Source: Hymenobacter siberiensis
Lineage (GTDB): Bacteria; Bacteroidota; Bacteroidia; Cytophagales; Hymenobacteraceae
Assembly (NCBI RefSeq): GCF_018967845.1
Contig: NZ_JAHLZZ010000001.1
Coordinates: 124,001 to 188,000 of the forward strand
Reading direction: 5' to 3'
Length of the DNA stretch: 64,000 bases
A program made the translations under genes and the position numbers. Positions 17,049 through 25,697 of the stretch are shown here, in pieces (position 1 is the stretch's first letter; each line of letters begins with the position of its first letter). Below the pieces are notes generated by a model. It was not told the DNA's origin. It saw only the letters and a list, made by a program, of their open reading frames with translations, and made no database searches.

Positions 17049-19580
17049 CTAGCGAATTTGCTGGCCAATGATGAAGTGGAAGTGGTTGGGGTCTTGCTTG
17101 GTGCCGGCCGGAGTACCAATCGGCGGTATCACGGAGTCGAAGCCATGGCCGAAGTCGAAGCCCAGCAGACCAAAGGCCGACATGAAGATACGAGCGCCTA
17201 CGCCAGCCGAGCGGTACAGCTTGTAGGGGTTATAGTTCTGGTAGGAGCCGAAGGCATTGCCCGCTTCGGCAAAGCCCAGCACGTACACCGTAGCGGCCGG
17301 GTTGAGGCTGACGGGGTAGCGCATCTCCAGCACGTACTTGTTGAATGCGATGCCACCGGCCTGGCCAGACTGCGCCGTCGGGATGGCGAAGGTCGCGTTG
17401 GGGTCGTCGTAGCCGCGCAGGCCCACGTAGTCGGTACCCACCAGGTAGTTGCCGCCGCCGTTGTAGCCCAGGCCCGCACCACCCATTTTAAATCGCTCAA
17501 ATGGCCCCACGTCGCGCTTGGAATTATAGGTTCCCAGGTAGCCAAAGTGGGCGCGGGTGTTCAGTACCAGCTTGCCCACAATCGGGGTAAACCACGAAGC
17601 ATCAAACATCCATTTGTGGAATTCAATCCACTGGTTGTTGCTCGGATGGTCGGGGTTCAGTAGCGAATAAGGCGGCGTCAGGTTCACGCTCAGGCTTAGC
17701 GATGAACCCCGGCGCGTATAGGTGGGATTGTCGATGCTGTTGCGGGCCAGCGTGGTATTCAGGGTAATATTGTTGAACGTACCCGAAGCAGCCCCGGCAA
17801 TCACCGCATAATTTTGTGTCTGATACTGGCTGTACGACAGCGAGTTACTGAGCGTGAAGTAGTCATCTGGCACGCGAAGCTGGCGGCCCAGGCCCACGGT
17901 GGCACTGTTCACCTTAATGAACTGGTCTGAAGCTGCATCTAGTGCCGCACCCGTCCGCTGCACACTGTGATTCAGGCTGAATGAGAAGGAGTTCGGCCGA
18001 CGGCCACCCAGCCAGGGCTCGGTAAATGACAAGGAGTAAGCCTGGTACTGCAAGCCATTGGCCTGTACGTTGAGCGACAGGCGCTGGCCATCGCCGGAGG
18101 GCACAGGCGTCCAGTTACGCAGCGTACCGGCTTTGCGAAGTGAGAAGTTGTTGAAAACAAGACCTACCGTACCAATAAAACCGGCATAACCGCCCCAGCC
18201 CCCCGACAGCGTTACCTGGTCCGAAGGCTTTTCTACCACCGTGTAGTTGATATCAACCGTGCCATCGGCTTGGTTGGGAATGGGGTTGATGCCAATTTTT
18301 TCCGGGTCGAAATAGCCGAGGGTAGCAATTTCGCGTTGTGAGCGGATGAGTAGCTCCCGGTTGAATTTATCGCCGGGCAGCGTGCGCAGCGTGCGGCGCA
18401 GCACGTGGTCGCTGGTTTTGGTATTGCCCGATATGTTGATGTCTTTGATGTGGGCCTGTACCCCTTCATTCAGGCGCATTTCAATGTCAATTGAGTCGCC
18501 TTCAACCTTGGTTTCCACCGGGTCGATGGTGAAGAACAGGTAGCCGTCGTTGAGATACAGCGAAGAAATATCCTGCCCGGTCGGATTGTAGTTCAGGCGC
18601 TTATCCAGAATCTCCTTACTGTAAGTGCTACCGGACTTGATGCCCAGCACATTGGCCAGCGTCTTATCGTCATACAGGTAGTTGCCGTTCCAGGTAATGT
18701 GGCGGAAGTAGTACTTGGGGCCCTCGTCTACGGTGATGCGCAAGGCCAGGCCTTTATCGTCCCGCACAAGCGTATCGCTCACGATGGTTGCGTCGCGGTA
18801 GCCCTCGGAATTATAGAATTCCAGCAGCTTCTTCTTGTCCTCCTCGTAATCGCTACGCTGGAATTTGCCGGGGGTCAGGAATTTATACGGCTTACGCTCT
18901 TTGATCTTCTTGAGCTTGCCCTTCAGCTTACGGTCCGTAAAGGCTTTGTTGCCTTCAAAGGCAATTTCATGGATGCGCACTTTCGAGCCTTTATCCACGT
19001 CAATGCGCAGGGCCACACTATTTGACAAGCTGGAATCGGCAACCTGCACAATGCCAACCTTGGTATCGAGGTAGCCTTTGTTTACGAAGAATTTGCGCAC
19101 TTGCGTCCGCGCATTGTTCATCAGAGCATCCGTCACCACCTTGCCCCGAATCAGGGTGATTTTTTTCGTCAGGTCTTCGGTTTGTCCTTTTTTAATGCCC
19201 GTAAAAGTAAATTTTGACAAGCGCGGCCGCTCTTTCAGGTTGTAGTCGAGGAATATTTTATTGCCCTCGAATCGAGCCACCGTCACGCTCACATCGCCGA
19301 GGATGCCCTGGGCCCACAGCTTCCGGATGGATTTTCCAATCTCCTCGCCTGGAATGCTGATGGGGTCGCCCACGCGCAAACCAGTCAAGCCAATCAGGGT
19401 ATTGGGGTCGAGGTAGCGGGCACCGCTAATGGTAATGCCCCCTAGCTCATATTTCTTGGGCTCATCGAGTCCGGCGGCTGCTTGCTGCTGCGCCTGTACG
19501 TGTATTGGCTGCGCTATCAAGCCGGCCAATACCACCATCAAAAGCGCACACTTGATAAAAAAATTACGCACAATAAACAT
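17049..19580 (-). CDS. bamA: outer-membrane protein assembly factor BamA
   Basis: The essential insertase for beta-barrel outer-membrane proteins. The 843 residues have a signal peptide (MVVLAGLIAQPIHVQA), five POTRA repeats (about 40-430; for example YELGGITISGARYLDPNTL, and GDVSVTVARFEGNKIFLDY), and an Omp85 barrel from about 440, with GGWGGYAGFIGTVGLVFNNF and the conserved L6-type GLRGYDDPNATF. The final strand ends GFDFGHGF and HFHFIIGQQIR. The length fits Bacteroidota BamA. It lies between uppS, 9 bp upstream, and the two ompH genes. Confidence 0.95.
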   Translation of the reverse strand: MFIVRNFFIKCALLMVVLAGLIAQPIHVQAQQQAAAGLDEPKKYELGGITISGARYLDPNTLIGLTGLRVGDPISIPGEEIGKSIRKLWAQGILGDVSVTVARFEGNKIFLDYNLKERPRLSKFTFTGIKKGQTEDLTKKITLIRGKVVTDALMNNARTQVRKFFVNKGYLDTKVGIVQVADSSLSNSVALRIDVDKGSKVRIHEIAFEGNKAFTDRKLKGKLKKIKERKPYKFLTPGKFQRSDYEEDKKKLLEFYNSEGYRDATIVSDTLVRDDKGLALRITVDEGPKYYFRHITWNGNYLYDDKTLANVLGIKSGSTYSKEILDKRLNYNPTGQDISSLYLNDGYLFFTIDPVETKVEGDSIDIEMRLNEGVQAHIKDINISGNTKTSDHVLRRTLRTLPGDKFNRELLIRSQREIATLGYFDPEKIGINPIPNQADGTVDINYTVVEKPSDQVTLSGGWGGYAGFIGTVGLVFNNFSLRKAGTLRNWTPVPSGDGQRLSLNVQANGLQYQAYSLSFTEPWLGGRRPNSFSFSLNHSVQRTGAALDAASDQFIKVNSATVGLGRQLRVPDDYFTLSNSLSYSQYQTQNYAVIAGAASGTFNNITLNTTLARNSIDNPTYTRRGSSLSLSVNLTPPYSLLNPDHPSNNQWIEFHKWMFDASWFTPIVGKLVLNTRAHFGYLGTYNSKRDVGPFERFKMGGAGLGYNGGGNYLVGTDYVGLRGYDDPNATFAIPTAQSGQAGGIAFNKYVLEMRYPVSLNPAATVYVLGFAEAGNAFGSYQNYNPYKLYRSAGVGARIFMSAFGLLGFDFGHGFDSVIPPIGTPAGTKQDPNHFHFIIGQQIR

Positions 19581-19589
19581 TACAAAGAT

Positions 19590-20336
19590 TTAAGATACAG
19601 TGATTTGCTCACTGGTTTTACCAAACCGCCGCTCCCGGCGCTGATAAGCCCGGATGGCCTCCTGAAAGTGCTGCTTCCGAAAGTCCGGCCACAGCAAATC
19701 GGTGATATACAACTCAGTATAGGCCAGCTGCCACAGTAAAAAGTTGCTAATTCGCTGCTCGCCGCTGGTTCGGATAAGAAGCTCCGGATCGGGCATTTTG
19801 GCCGTTACCAAGTAGCTCGCCACCGTAGCTTCGGTCACCTGGCTGGGCTGGAGCCGGCCCGAAGCCACGTCATCGGCCATTCGTTTGGCCGCTTGAGTGA
19901 GGTCCCAACGGCCGCTGTAGCTCAGGGCCAGCACCAGCGTCATGCGCGTGCCATACTTGGTTAGCTCCATTGCCTCGGCCAGCTCCCGCTGGCAGCTTTT
20001 GGGCAAAGTAGCCAGGTCACCAATGGCTTCCAGGCGAATGCTGTTTTTGAGCAGCGTAGCCGTCTCCTTGCGGATGGTGTGCACCAGCAGCTGCATCAGA
20101 GCCATTACCTCCAACGCCGGACGATTCCAGTTTTCCGTTGAAAATGCATACAGGGTCAGGAAGCGCACGCCTAATTCGGCGGCTTCCTCCACAGTTTCAC
20201 GCACAGCCGTGATGGCGCTTTGGTGACCAAATACGCGCAAGCCCCCACGCTGCTTGGCCCAGCGCCCATTGCCATCCATGATGACGGCCACATGAGCGGG
20301 AATATTTTGAGTATCTATTTCGGCCTTGCCGGTCAT
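19590..20336 (-). CDS. uppS: isoprenyl transferase (undecaprenyl diphosphate synthase)
   Basis: This cis-prenyltransferase makes the C55 lipid carrier for peptidoglycan and O-antigen from farnesyl diphosphate and IPP. The 248 residues include the first-domain motif HVAVIMDGNGRWAKQRG (catalytic Asp D21), LTLYAFSTENWNRP, and the C-terminal PDPELLIRTSGEQRISNFLL with LWPDFRKQHFQEAI. All the usual substrate-binding Arg residues are visible. It is 9 bp upstream of bamA in a widely conserved Bacteroidota pairing of lipid-carrier synthesis with outer-membrane assembly. Confidence 0.96.
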   Translation of the reverse strand: MTGKAEIDTQNIPAHVAVIMDGNGRWAKQRGGLRVFGHQSAITAVRETVEEAAELGVRFLTLYAFSTENWNRPALEVMALMQLLVHTIRKETATLLKNSIRLEAIGDLATLPKSCQRELAEAMELTKYGTRMTLVLALSYSGRWDLTQAAKRMADDVASGRLQPSQVTEATVASYLVTAKMPDPELLIRTSGEQRISNFLLWQLAYTELYITDLLWPDFRKQHFQEAIRAYQRRERRFGKTSEQITVS

Positions 20337-20468
20337 CTTTGCGGTTTCGCTAAAAGAGCCAGCAAGTTACGGAAATGGTTGCATTTAGCAGCCGAATGCC
20401 AATATTAGCTTTTGGCTATATGCAATTCACAATTATATATAAAGCATTCATCAGCTATCAGCTAACTA

Positions 20469-21224
20469 CTACTTTAACAGCCCTTTATTCTTTTTATATT
20501 GGTCGGGGCAGCGGATTTTATAGAACGTATACGATAAGCTGACCCCACTATAATAATACCAATCCTGGTCATGAACATTTACCAGTAGGGGGTCTTGGGT
20601 GCTCAAATGGTCGAGTTGGTCAGTAAATGTTTTGCGGACACCTACTTCCAGTCCCAGATTAAGGTGTTCCGAAAGTGCGTACTTAATGCCTGCGCCAGCC
20701 GGGATAGCCAGCCCCAACATGCTGCCTTTCTGGTTGAAGGTTGGCTGTAGGAGGGGGTTATTGGATACCGTAGTGGTATTGGCATAAAACCCCGCCAAGC
20801 CGGCAAACAGATAGGGCGTAAAATGCACCTTATCTGTCCGGTAATGGTAATCCATGAAGTTGTACTCTACCACCGCCGATGCTTCGAGCACGCTGCCTTT
20901 GGTATTGGCCTGCCGGTAGCTCTGCAGCGGGGGCACTCCCCCATTCACGCCCGTCACGTTATCATCGGCACCGCGCAGGAAACCGGCGGTGAAGCCGCCC
21001 CGCAAGGTGATGGGCACCGATACGTCCTTACGATAGAAGGCGGTGAAGGCAGGCCGACTATTTTGCAGCTGGAAATCGGGCGATATTTCGCCCCGGTAAT
21101 TGGTGGCTCCAATACCAATACCTACTTCGCTGGTGTTCTGCGCGTTGGCTGAAACACAAAAAAACGTACTCCCCGCCTGAACAAAGCAAGCGAGGAGTAC
21201 GTTTTTGAGAACTGAATTCGTCAT
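20469..21224 (-). CDS. DUF6089-type outer-membrane beta-barrel protein 1
   Basis: The product has 251 residues with a signal peptide (ending VSANAQ) and an opening TSEVGIGIGATNYRGEISPD typical of DUF6089 barrels. Alternating hydrophobic strands follow, such as PFYFAG-like HFTPYLFAGLAGFYANTT, LAIPAGAGIKYALSEHLNLG and EVGVRKTFTDQLDHL. The last strands end YYYSGVSLSYTFYKI. An 8-10 strand barrel in the outer membrane is expected. The gene sits just upstream of uppS in a conserved neighbourhood, so a link to envelope assembly is likely. It is a paralogue of the next gene. Confidence 0.8.
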   Translation of the reverse strand: MTNSVLKNVLLACFVQAGSTFFCVSANAQNTSEVGIGIGATNYRGEISPDFQLQNSRPAFTAFYRKDVSVPITLRGGFTAGFLRGADDNVTGVNGGVPPLQSYRQANTKGSVLEASAVVEYNFMDYHYRTDKVHFTPYLFAGLAGFYANTTTVSNNPLLQPTFNQKGSMLGLAIPAGAGIKYALSEHLNLGLEVGVRKTFTDQLDHLSTQDPLLVNVHDQDWYYYSGVSLSYTFYKIRCPDQYKKNKGLLK

Positions 21225-21272
21225 TTAGTAATTGCTGACTCGGAAAAAGAAACCTAAGCCAGCATTCGCTGG

Positions 21273-22151
21273 CTAGCGGAATTTAGGGTTCTTGATGCGG
21301 GGCGTCAAGATGTAATTCAATGTTACACCAGTTACGATGTACCAGTCGGTTTTATTGCGCGAGTCACCACGCTGCTCACCAGCATTATCGAAACCGGGAA
21401 ATTTTGCGCGGTCCTTGGTGATGTCATGTCCGAAATAGGTGGCGGCACCGGGAGCAAGCTGAGAGGTTGCAGCATACCGTCCACCCGTATCATCCAGGTA
21501 GTCGGTGAACGTCTTGCGCCAGCCGATTTCCAGGCTTGCATCGAAGTTACGGTTGATGCGGTAGCGGATACCACCACCGAAAGGAATCGAAAACTGGGTC
21601 TTGCTGTACGCAGTTGCCTGGCCTTCCGTTCTCAACGGCTGCAGGTCAACGTAGTTACCATTCTTATCGAGGCCCTGGGGGTTGTGGTAGAAACCAGCTA
21701 CACCAGCGAAAACGTAGGGCACAAAGTCCGAACGCTTGAGGTAATTGTTGCGGTTTTCGATAAGGTCAACGATGGCAACGGCCGAAGCTTCCAGAATGTC
21801 ATTCCGGAAATTCATATTGCGGTTGTTACGGAAACGAGCATCCGGGTCCTGGTCGCTGGCGAAGGAGTCATCGCCCGAGATACGGCCATACGACAAGCCA
21901 AGGCGGCCCGACACACGCGGATAGAAACGACGGGTAATAGAAATACCTGCACCAACCCGAGTAGCACCTAGGCGCAAGCTAGTGAAGCTAGTTACGGGCG
22001 TCAAATCCCCGAAGTAGTTCATAGCATTCAGGCTGAAGCCGATGGAGTTGTATTGCTTCCGCTTGCTAAACTGCTGGGCATCAGCCTCCGGTGTTGCCAC
22101 CAAAGCCAGCCCGAGCACTACGGCCGTAGAATACGTGAAAATATTTTTCAT
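21273..22151 (-). CDS. DUF6089-type outer-membrane beta-barrel protein 2
   Basis: The product has 292 residues: a signal peptide (VVLGLALVATPEADAQ), the DUF6089-like opening YNSIGFSLNAMNYFGDLTP, periplasmic turns and barrel strands (FVPYVFAGVAGFYHNPQGL; FGGGIRYRINRNFDASLEIG; WRKTFTDYLDDTGG), and a C-terminal strand WYIVTGVTLNYILTP. It shares length, strand order and the FAGVAGFY / RKTFTDYLD phrases with the neighbouring barrel gene, so the two look like a tandem duplication. No enzymatic motif is seen. It probably sits in the outer membrane. Confidence 0.82.
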   Translation of the reverse strand: MKNIFTYSTAVVLGLALVATPEADAQQFSKRKQYNSIGFSLNAMNYFGDLTPVTSFTSLRLGATRVGAGISITRRFYPRVSGRLGLSYGRISGDDSFASDQDPDARFRNNRNMNFRNDILEASAVAIVDLIENRNNYLKRSDFVPYVFAGVAGFYHNPQGLDKNGNYVDLQPLRTEGQATAYSKTQFSIPFGGGIRYRINRNFDASLEIGWRKTFTDYLDDTGGRYAATSQLAPGAATYFGHDITKDRAKFPGFDNAGEQRGDSRNKTDWYIVTGVTLNYILTPRIKNPKFR

Positions 22152-22289
22152 AAGGCAACTAAAATGATGATACTAGGTTCGGCGAGCAAAAGCAATGCAG
22201 AGAGCGCACAGTTTCAGACGGTGACAAAAGTAGGCCTAATCGGGAACTAAAAAAAACTTCGACAATTTTTTCAGCAAAAAACTCTGTTT

Positions 22290-23183
22290 TCAGACCTGAA
22301 TACCAGCGGGGTTGCGCCGGTCGAGGCCCCAATTCAGTTTGCTGCGTAAGGTACTGAGGAAGTTGACGTGGTTAAGTTTTACCAGCCGAGCGTTGAAAGC
22401 TTCTCGGCGAACGGCAATTTGAACGGAAGCTTCGACGGGCAGAGAGCGGGAGTCGAGCGCCAGCATATAACTGGAGCTGCGGCCTTCAATTTCGAAGGAA
22501 ATCACGCTCTGGTCGGACACCACCAAGGGGCGCACATTCAGGTTGTGGGGGCATACGGGAGCAATGATAAAATTGTTTGTTTGCGGCAGCATTACCGGGC
22601 CGCCGCAGCTCAGGGAATAGCCAGTTGAGCCGGTGGGCGTGGCCACGACGAGGCCATCGGCCCAGTAGGAATTGAGGTATTCACCGTCGATGTAGGTGTG
22701 CACGACAATCATAGACGAGGTGTCGCGCTTGAGGACGCTGAACTCGTTGAGGCCGAAATTGAGGCTGCCAAATACGTCGGGGTCGGTGTCGACGCGAATC
22801 AGGCTGCGCTCTTCGATGGTAAAATGACCTTTGAAAAGGGCATCAATGGCCTGGGCAATGCGGTCGGGGGTGATGGTGGCCAGGAAGCCCAGGCGGCCGG
22901 TGTGGATACCGAGGATGGGAATCTGGAGGCTGCCGACGTAGGTGACGGTATCGAGCAGGGTGCCGTCGCCGCCAATGCTGAGCACGAACTGGACGCCGCG
23001 CAGCGAGTCGCCGCGGTGGAACTCGGTGGTGCCTTCGGGCAGGCGCAGGCGGTTGTCGAGGAAGGTGCGGAAGGCTTCGCCAATGCGGACTTCGGCCCGA
23101 CGGGCGGCCAAATCGTCGAGCAGGGCCTGAATGGCGGGGGCGGCTTCGTCGTCGAAAGGCTTACCAAAAATGGCGATTTTCAT
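22290..23183 (-). CDS. nadK: NAD kinase
   Basis: It phosphorylates NAD to NADP using ATP. The 297-residue cytoplasmic enzyme has the hallmark SIGGDGTLLDTV (GGDG at 71-74, with the catalytic Asp), IPILGIHTGRLGFLAT (NAD site), and the glycine-rich TGSTGYSLSCGGPVMLP, followed by APVCPHNLNVRPLVV. All are canonical for the NadK family. It begins the run toward the DUF6089 barrels, uppS and bamA, as in other Bacteroidota. The gap before its start holds the first copy of the TIR-bounded repeat element. Confidence 0.95.
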   Translation of the reverse strand: MKIAIFGKPFDDEAAPAIQALLDDLAARRAEVRIGEAFRTFLDNRLRLPEGTTEFHRGDSLRGVQFVLSIGGDGTLLDTVTYVGSLQIPILGIHTGRLGFLATITPDRIAQAIDALFKGHFTIEERSLIRVDTDPDVFGSLNFGLNEFSVLKRDTSSMIVVHTYIDGEYLNSYWADGLVVATPTGSTGYSLSCGGPVMLPQTNNFIIAPVCPHNLNVRPLVVSDQSVISFEIEGRSSSYMLALDSRSLPVEASVQIAVRREAFNARLVKLNHVNFLSTLRSKLNWGLDRRNPAGIQV

Positions 23184-23207
23184 GCGGATGGAAAAGCGGA
23201 TTACGTA

Positions 23208-23352
23208 GAAGCTGTTTAGAAAGTCCCCGAACGGTCATGCAGCGCGCAGCGAAGCATCTTGCTCGCATCGTCAGGCCTGTTCAACGATGAGAGCAAGATG
23301 CTGCGCTCTGCATCACCGTTTGAGTACCTTTTGTGACTTTCTAAACAACTCC
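23208..23352. repeat. TIR-bounded palindromic repeat element, copy A
   Basis: About 145 bp bounded by a perfect 13-bp inverted repeat TGTTTAGAAAGTC (23213-23225) and GACTTTCTAAACA (23335-23347). Inside is a long imperfect hairpin with CATCTTGCTCGCATCGT and its near-complement. Related copies are at 50290-50380 and 59138-59280. It encodes no protein, so it resembles a MITE or REP-type element. Confidence 0.85.
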
Positions 23353-23411
23353 GTAATAATAGCGGGTACTTACGTAACAAATAAATAATATGGATGGCGA
23401 GAATGAAACGG

Positions 23412-24866
23412 CTAAATCGGGAATTCGGCCCGGAAAAAGTAGCCGGTTTGCCCTAAGCCATTGAGGGTGTATTCGGCCGTAAATACCCGGTCGTAATACG
23501 TGACGAGGTGCAGGCCGAGGCCAACGGCACTCAACAGCTGATTGGGCAGGCGATTTTGGGACAATGAATGCGGGGCGATAACGTAGCCGGCATCGGCAAA
23601 GATATTGAGGTAGAGGGCGAGCGGGATGGTATTGATTTTGGGATTGTCGATGGATTGCAGCCGGATGGGCTGGGGCCGCAGCAGCGGGTACGACAGGCCC
23701 TGCTGCACCAGTGCATAGTGGCGGCCGTCGATGACGTATTGGTCGTAGCCGCGCACCAAATCGTCGTAGCCGAAGGCGCGGCTATCGGCGTAGGCGAGCT
23801 GGCGGGTGAGACGGGCCTGTCCGCTGAGGCCGACACTGTAGTAGAATTGACGGCCCAGGGCCAGGTAACGGGTATAGTTCAGATGCAGGGTGGTGATGCT
23901 GGGGGTGGTACCGTCGAGAAAGATGCGGTGCGTGAGCGCAACCTGGGCATAGCGACCGGTGAGCGGGTAGGCGAAGGTGTTGCGCTGGTTGCGGGTACTG
24001 ATGAGGTTCAGGTCGAGGTATTTGCGCTGAGTGAGGCCGAGGTAATAGGTGGGGTTGTAATGATTGACCGAGTCGCTGATTTGCTCGCGGTGGTAGGAAA
24101 AGTTGAGGGCCGTGAGAAACTGAACGGTGTGCCGGAAGCGCAGCCCGCCCGTGACGTAGAAGCGCTGGATGGGAAAGCCGTCATCGGCCCGGAACGGGGT
24201 GAGGCGGTCGGCCAGGGTGATATAGTCGAGAGAGTGGCTTTGGAAGTAGGACGCGCCTACGCCGAGGCCCAGCCGCCGGTAGTGGCCCAGGCCGGGGGCT
24301 TCGTAGAACAGCTCGTACTTGCGGTTGAAGCCCAGCTGCAGGTTAGCGATGAGCTGCTCGTTGCGGCCGCGAAAGTTACTGCGCACGAGGTGCACGCCGT
24401 AGTCGACGCGTCGCCAGCGGTCGGCGCGGTCGAGCCAGGAACGCAGGTTGCGGTCGGCCAGCGAAAGGATGGGCACTGGGAAGGTATACCACCGCTCCTG
24501 CATCCCAAACACGATGAGCAGCCGGCTACCAGTGCAGCTAGACTGCACCACCACGGCGTGAAACAGCTGGAGGTTGAAGAGCCGGCGACGGTTGGCTTCG
24601 AGGCGGGCCGGCAGGTCGACCAGATTAAGGGTGTCGCCTTCGTGAAAATCGAGTTCGGCCCGTAGAATGCGGTCTTTGGTGACGGCATTGCCCGCAAAAA
24701 TGATGGTACCCACCGGTGCCCGCACAATGCCGGGGCAAGGCAGTATCTGCACGAGGGTATCGGTGGGGGCCACCACGGGGCGCAGCGGGTGCGGCAGCGT
24801 ATCGGCCTGAGCCGGCCCTAAGCCGGCCAGCAGCATCTGCAACGAGAGAAGGATTCCGAACAGCAC
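23412..24866 (-). CDS. Omp85-superfamily outer-membrane protein with one POTRA-like domain
   Basis: The product has 484 residues from GTG 24866, with a signal peptide (ILLSLQMLLAGLGPAQA). A single POTRA-like domain follows at about 50-115 (GTIIFAGNAVTKDRILRAEL; LPARLEANRRRLFNLQLFH). The rest is a barrel of about 350 residues rich in aromatic strands. Near residue 375 it has YDDLVRGYDQYVIDG, which matches the VRGY-type L6 motif that Omp85 proteins use inside the barrel. That supports a TamA/BamA-like transporter or a surface-antigen protein rather than a porin. The start is 6 bp from the end of the CBS-domain gene, so the two are probably cotranscribed. Its substrate is unknown. Confidence 0.7.
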   Translation of the reverse strand: MLFGILLSLQMLLAGLGPAQADTLPHPLRPVVAPTDTLVQILPCPGIVRAPVGTIIFAGNAVTKDRILRAELDFHEGDTLNLVDLPARLEANRRRLFNLQLFHAVVVQSSCTGSRLLIVFGMQERWYTFPVPILSLADRNLRSWLDRADRWRRVDYGVHLVRSNFRGRNEQLIANLQLGFNRKYELFYEAPGLGHYRRLGLGVGASYFQSHSLDYITLADRLTPFRADDGFPIQRFYVTGGLRFRHTVQFLTALNFSYHREQISDSVNHYNPTYYLGLTQRKYLDLNLISTRNQRNTFAYPLTGRYAQVALTHRIFLDGTTPSITTLHLNYTRYLALGRQFYYSVGLSGQARLTRQLAYADSRAFGYDDLVRGYDQYVIDGRHYALVQQGLSYPLLRPQPIRLQSIDNPKINTIPLALYLNIFADAGYVIAPHSLSQNRLPNQLLSAVGLGLHLVTYYDRVFTAEYTLNGLGQTGYFFRAEFPI

Positions 24867-24872
24867 CCGCCT

Positions 24873-25550
24873 CTACACGCTCAGGTAGCGCAGGAGGGCA
24901 TCGTAGCGCTCCTGCTCGTCGTCGTCGACCACGGCGGTGCCGCTGAACTGCGCCGTCACGACGTAGCCGAACCGCTCCAGCGTGGCCGTGATGCGGGCCA
25001 GGTTGTCGGTATTCAGCTTCAGGGTGAGGCGGATGCGGTAGGGGTCGACTTCGTCCTGGGCTACCAGGGCACTGATGATTTTGGCGTTATTTTCCTCGAC
25101 GTAGCGGCTGATTTGGGTGAGCGAATAGTCGCGCTCCTCCATGGTGAGGACGATGATGCCGCCCTGGCCGCCGCCGGCCGGCTGCTGCCCGAAGGCCGCC
25201 AACGCATCGGCAATAGTGACGACGCCGGCGTACTCATGCCGCTCATCGACGACGGGCACGAGCTGGATTTTATTTTCAATGGCCAGCTCCATCACGCGAT
25301 AAAAATGCTGGTCGGGCCGCACGTAGGCATCGGCGTAGCCCAGGGGCATTGCGGAAAGAGGGGTTTCGGGGTCGTCGAAATCGGCGAGGTCGGCTTCGGT
25401 GACGAGGCCCCGGTAGTGGCGGTTATCGAGGACGGGCAGCTGGGCCACATGGAACTCATCGAGCCAGCGCGCTGCCTTGCCCACCGAATCGGTGCCCTTC
25501 AGAGGCGGAATCATTTCGTTGAGGAGGTCTTCGGCAAGCAGGGCGGGCAT
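24873..25550 (-). CDS. tandem CBS-domain protein
   Basis: The 225-residue cytoplasmic protein has two CBS modules (about 1-60, AEDLLNEMIPPLKGTDSVGK and HVAQLPVLDNRHYRGLVTE; about 75-130, PDQHFYRVMELAIENKIQLV and DERHEYAGVVTIADALAAFG). A C-terminal ACT-like part follows (GIIVLTMEERDYSLTQIS; VTAQFSGTAVVDDDEQER). CBS pairs bind adenosine nucleotides and act as sensors. The partner is not visible, but coupling to the Omp85-like gene 6 bp away and to nadK beyond suggests a link to envelope or nucleotide state. It is probably the first gene of this minus-strand run. Confidence 0.85.
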   Translation of the reverse strand: MPALLAEDLLNEMIPPLKGTDSVGKAARWLDEFHVAQLPVLDNRHYRGLVTEADLADFDDPETPLSAMPLGYADAYVRPDQHFYRVMELAIENKIQLVPVVDERHEYAGVVTIADALAAFGQQPAGGGQGGIIVLTMEERDYSLTQISRYVEENNAKIISALVAQDEVDPYRIRLTLKLNTDNLARITATLERFGYVVTAQFSGTAVVDDDEQERYDALLRYLSV

Positions 25551-25697
25551 ACTTTTAGTAATTATAAATTATGAATTAGGTGCAGTCGAAAAGATAGGAG
25601 AAATTGAGAAAGCAGTACATTCATGATGGACTCTGGCCGGGACTAGCGGCCGGATAGTGGCTAACAACAATCGGGCCGGCAGAATGATAGATAACTT

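Noticed and set aside
23568..24665. A plus-strand open frame (365 residues) opposite the Omp85-like gene
   Set aside because: Composition is typical of antisense translation; the minus-strand gene has a signal peptide, POTRA-like and VRGY regions.
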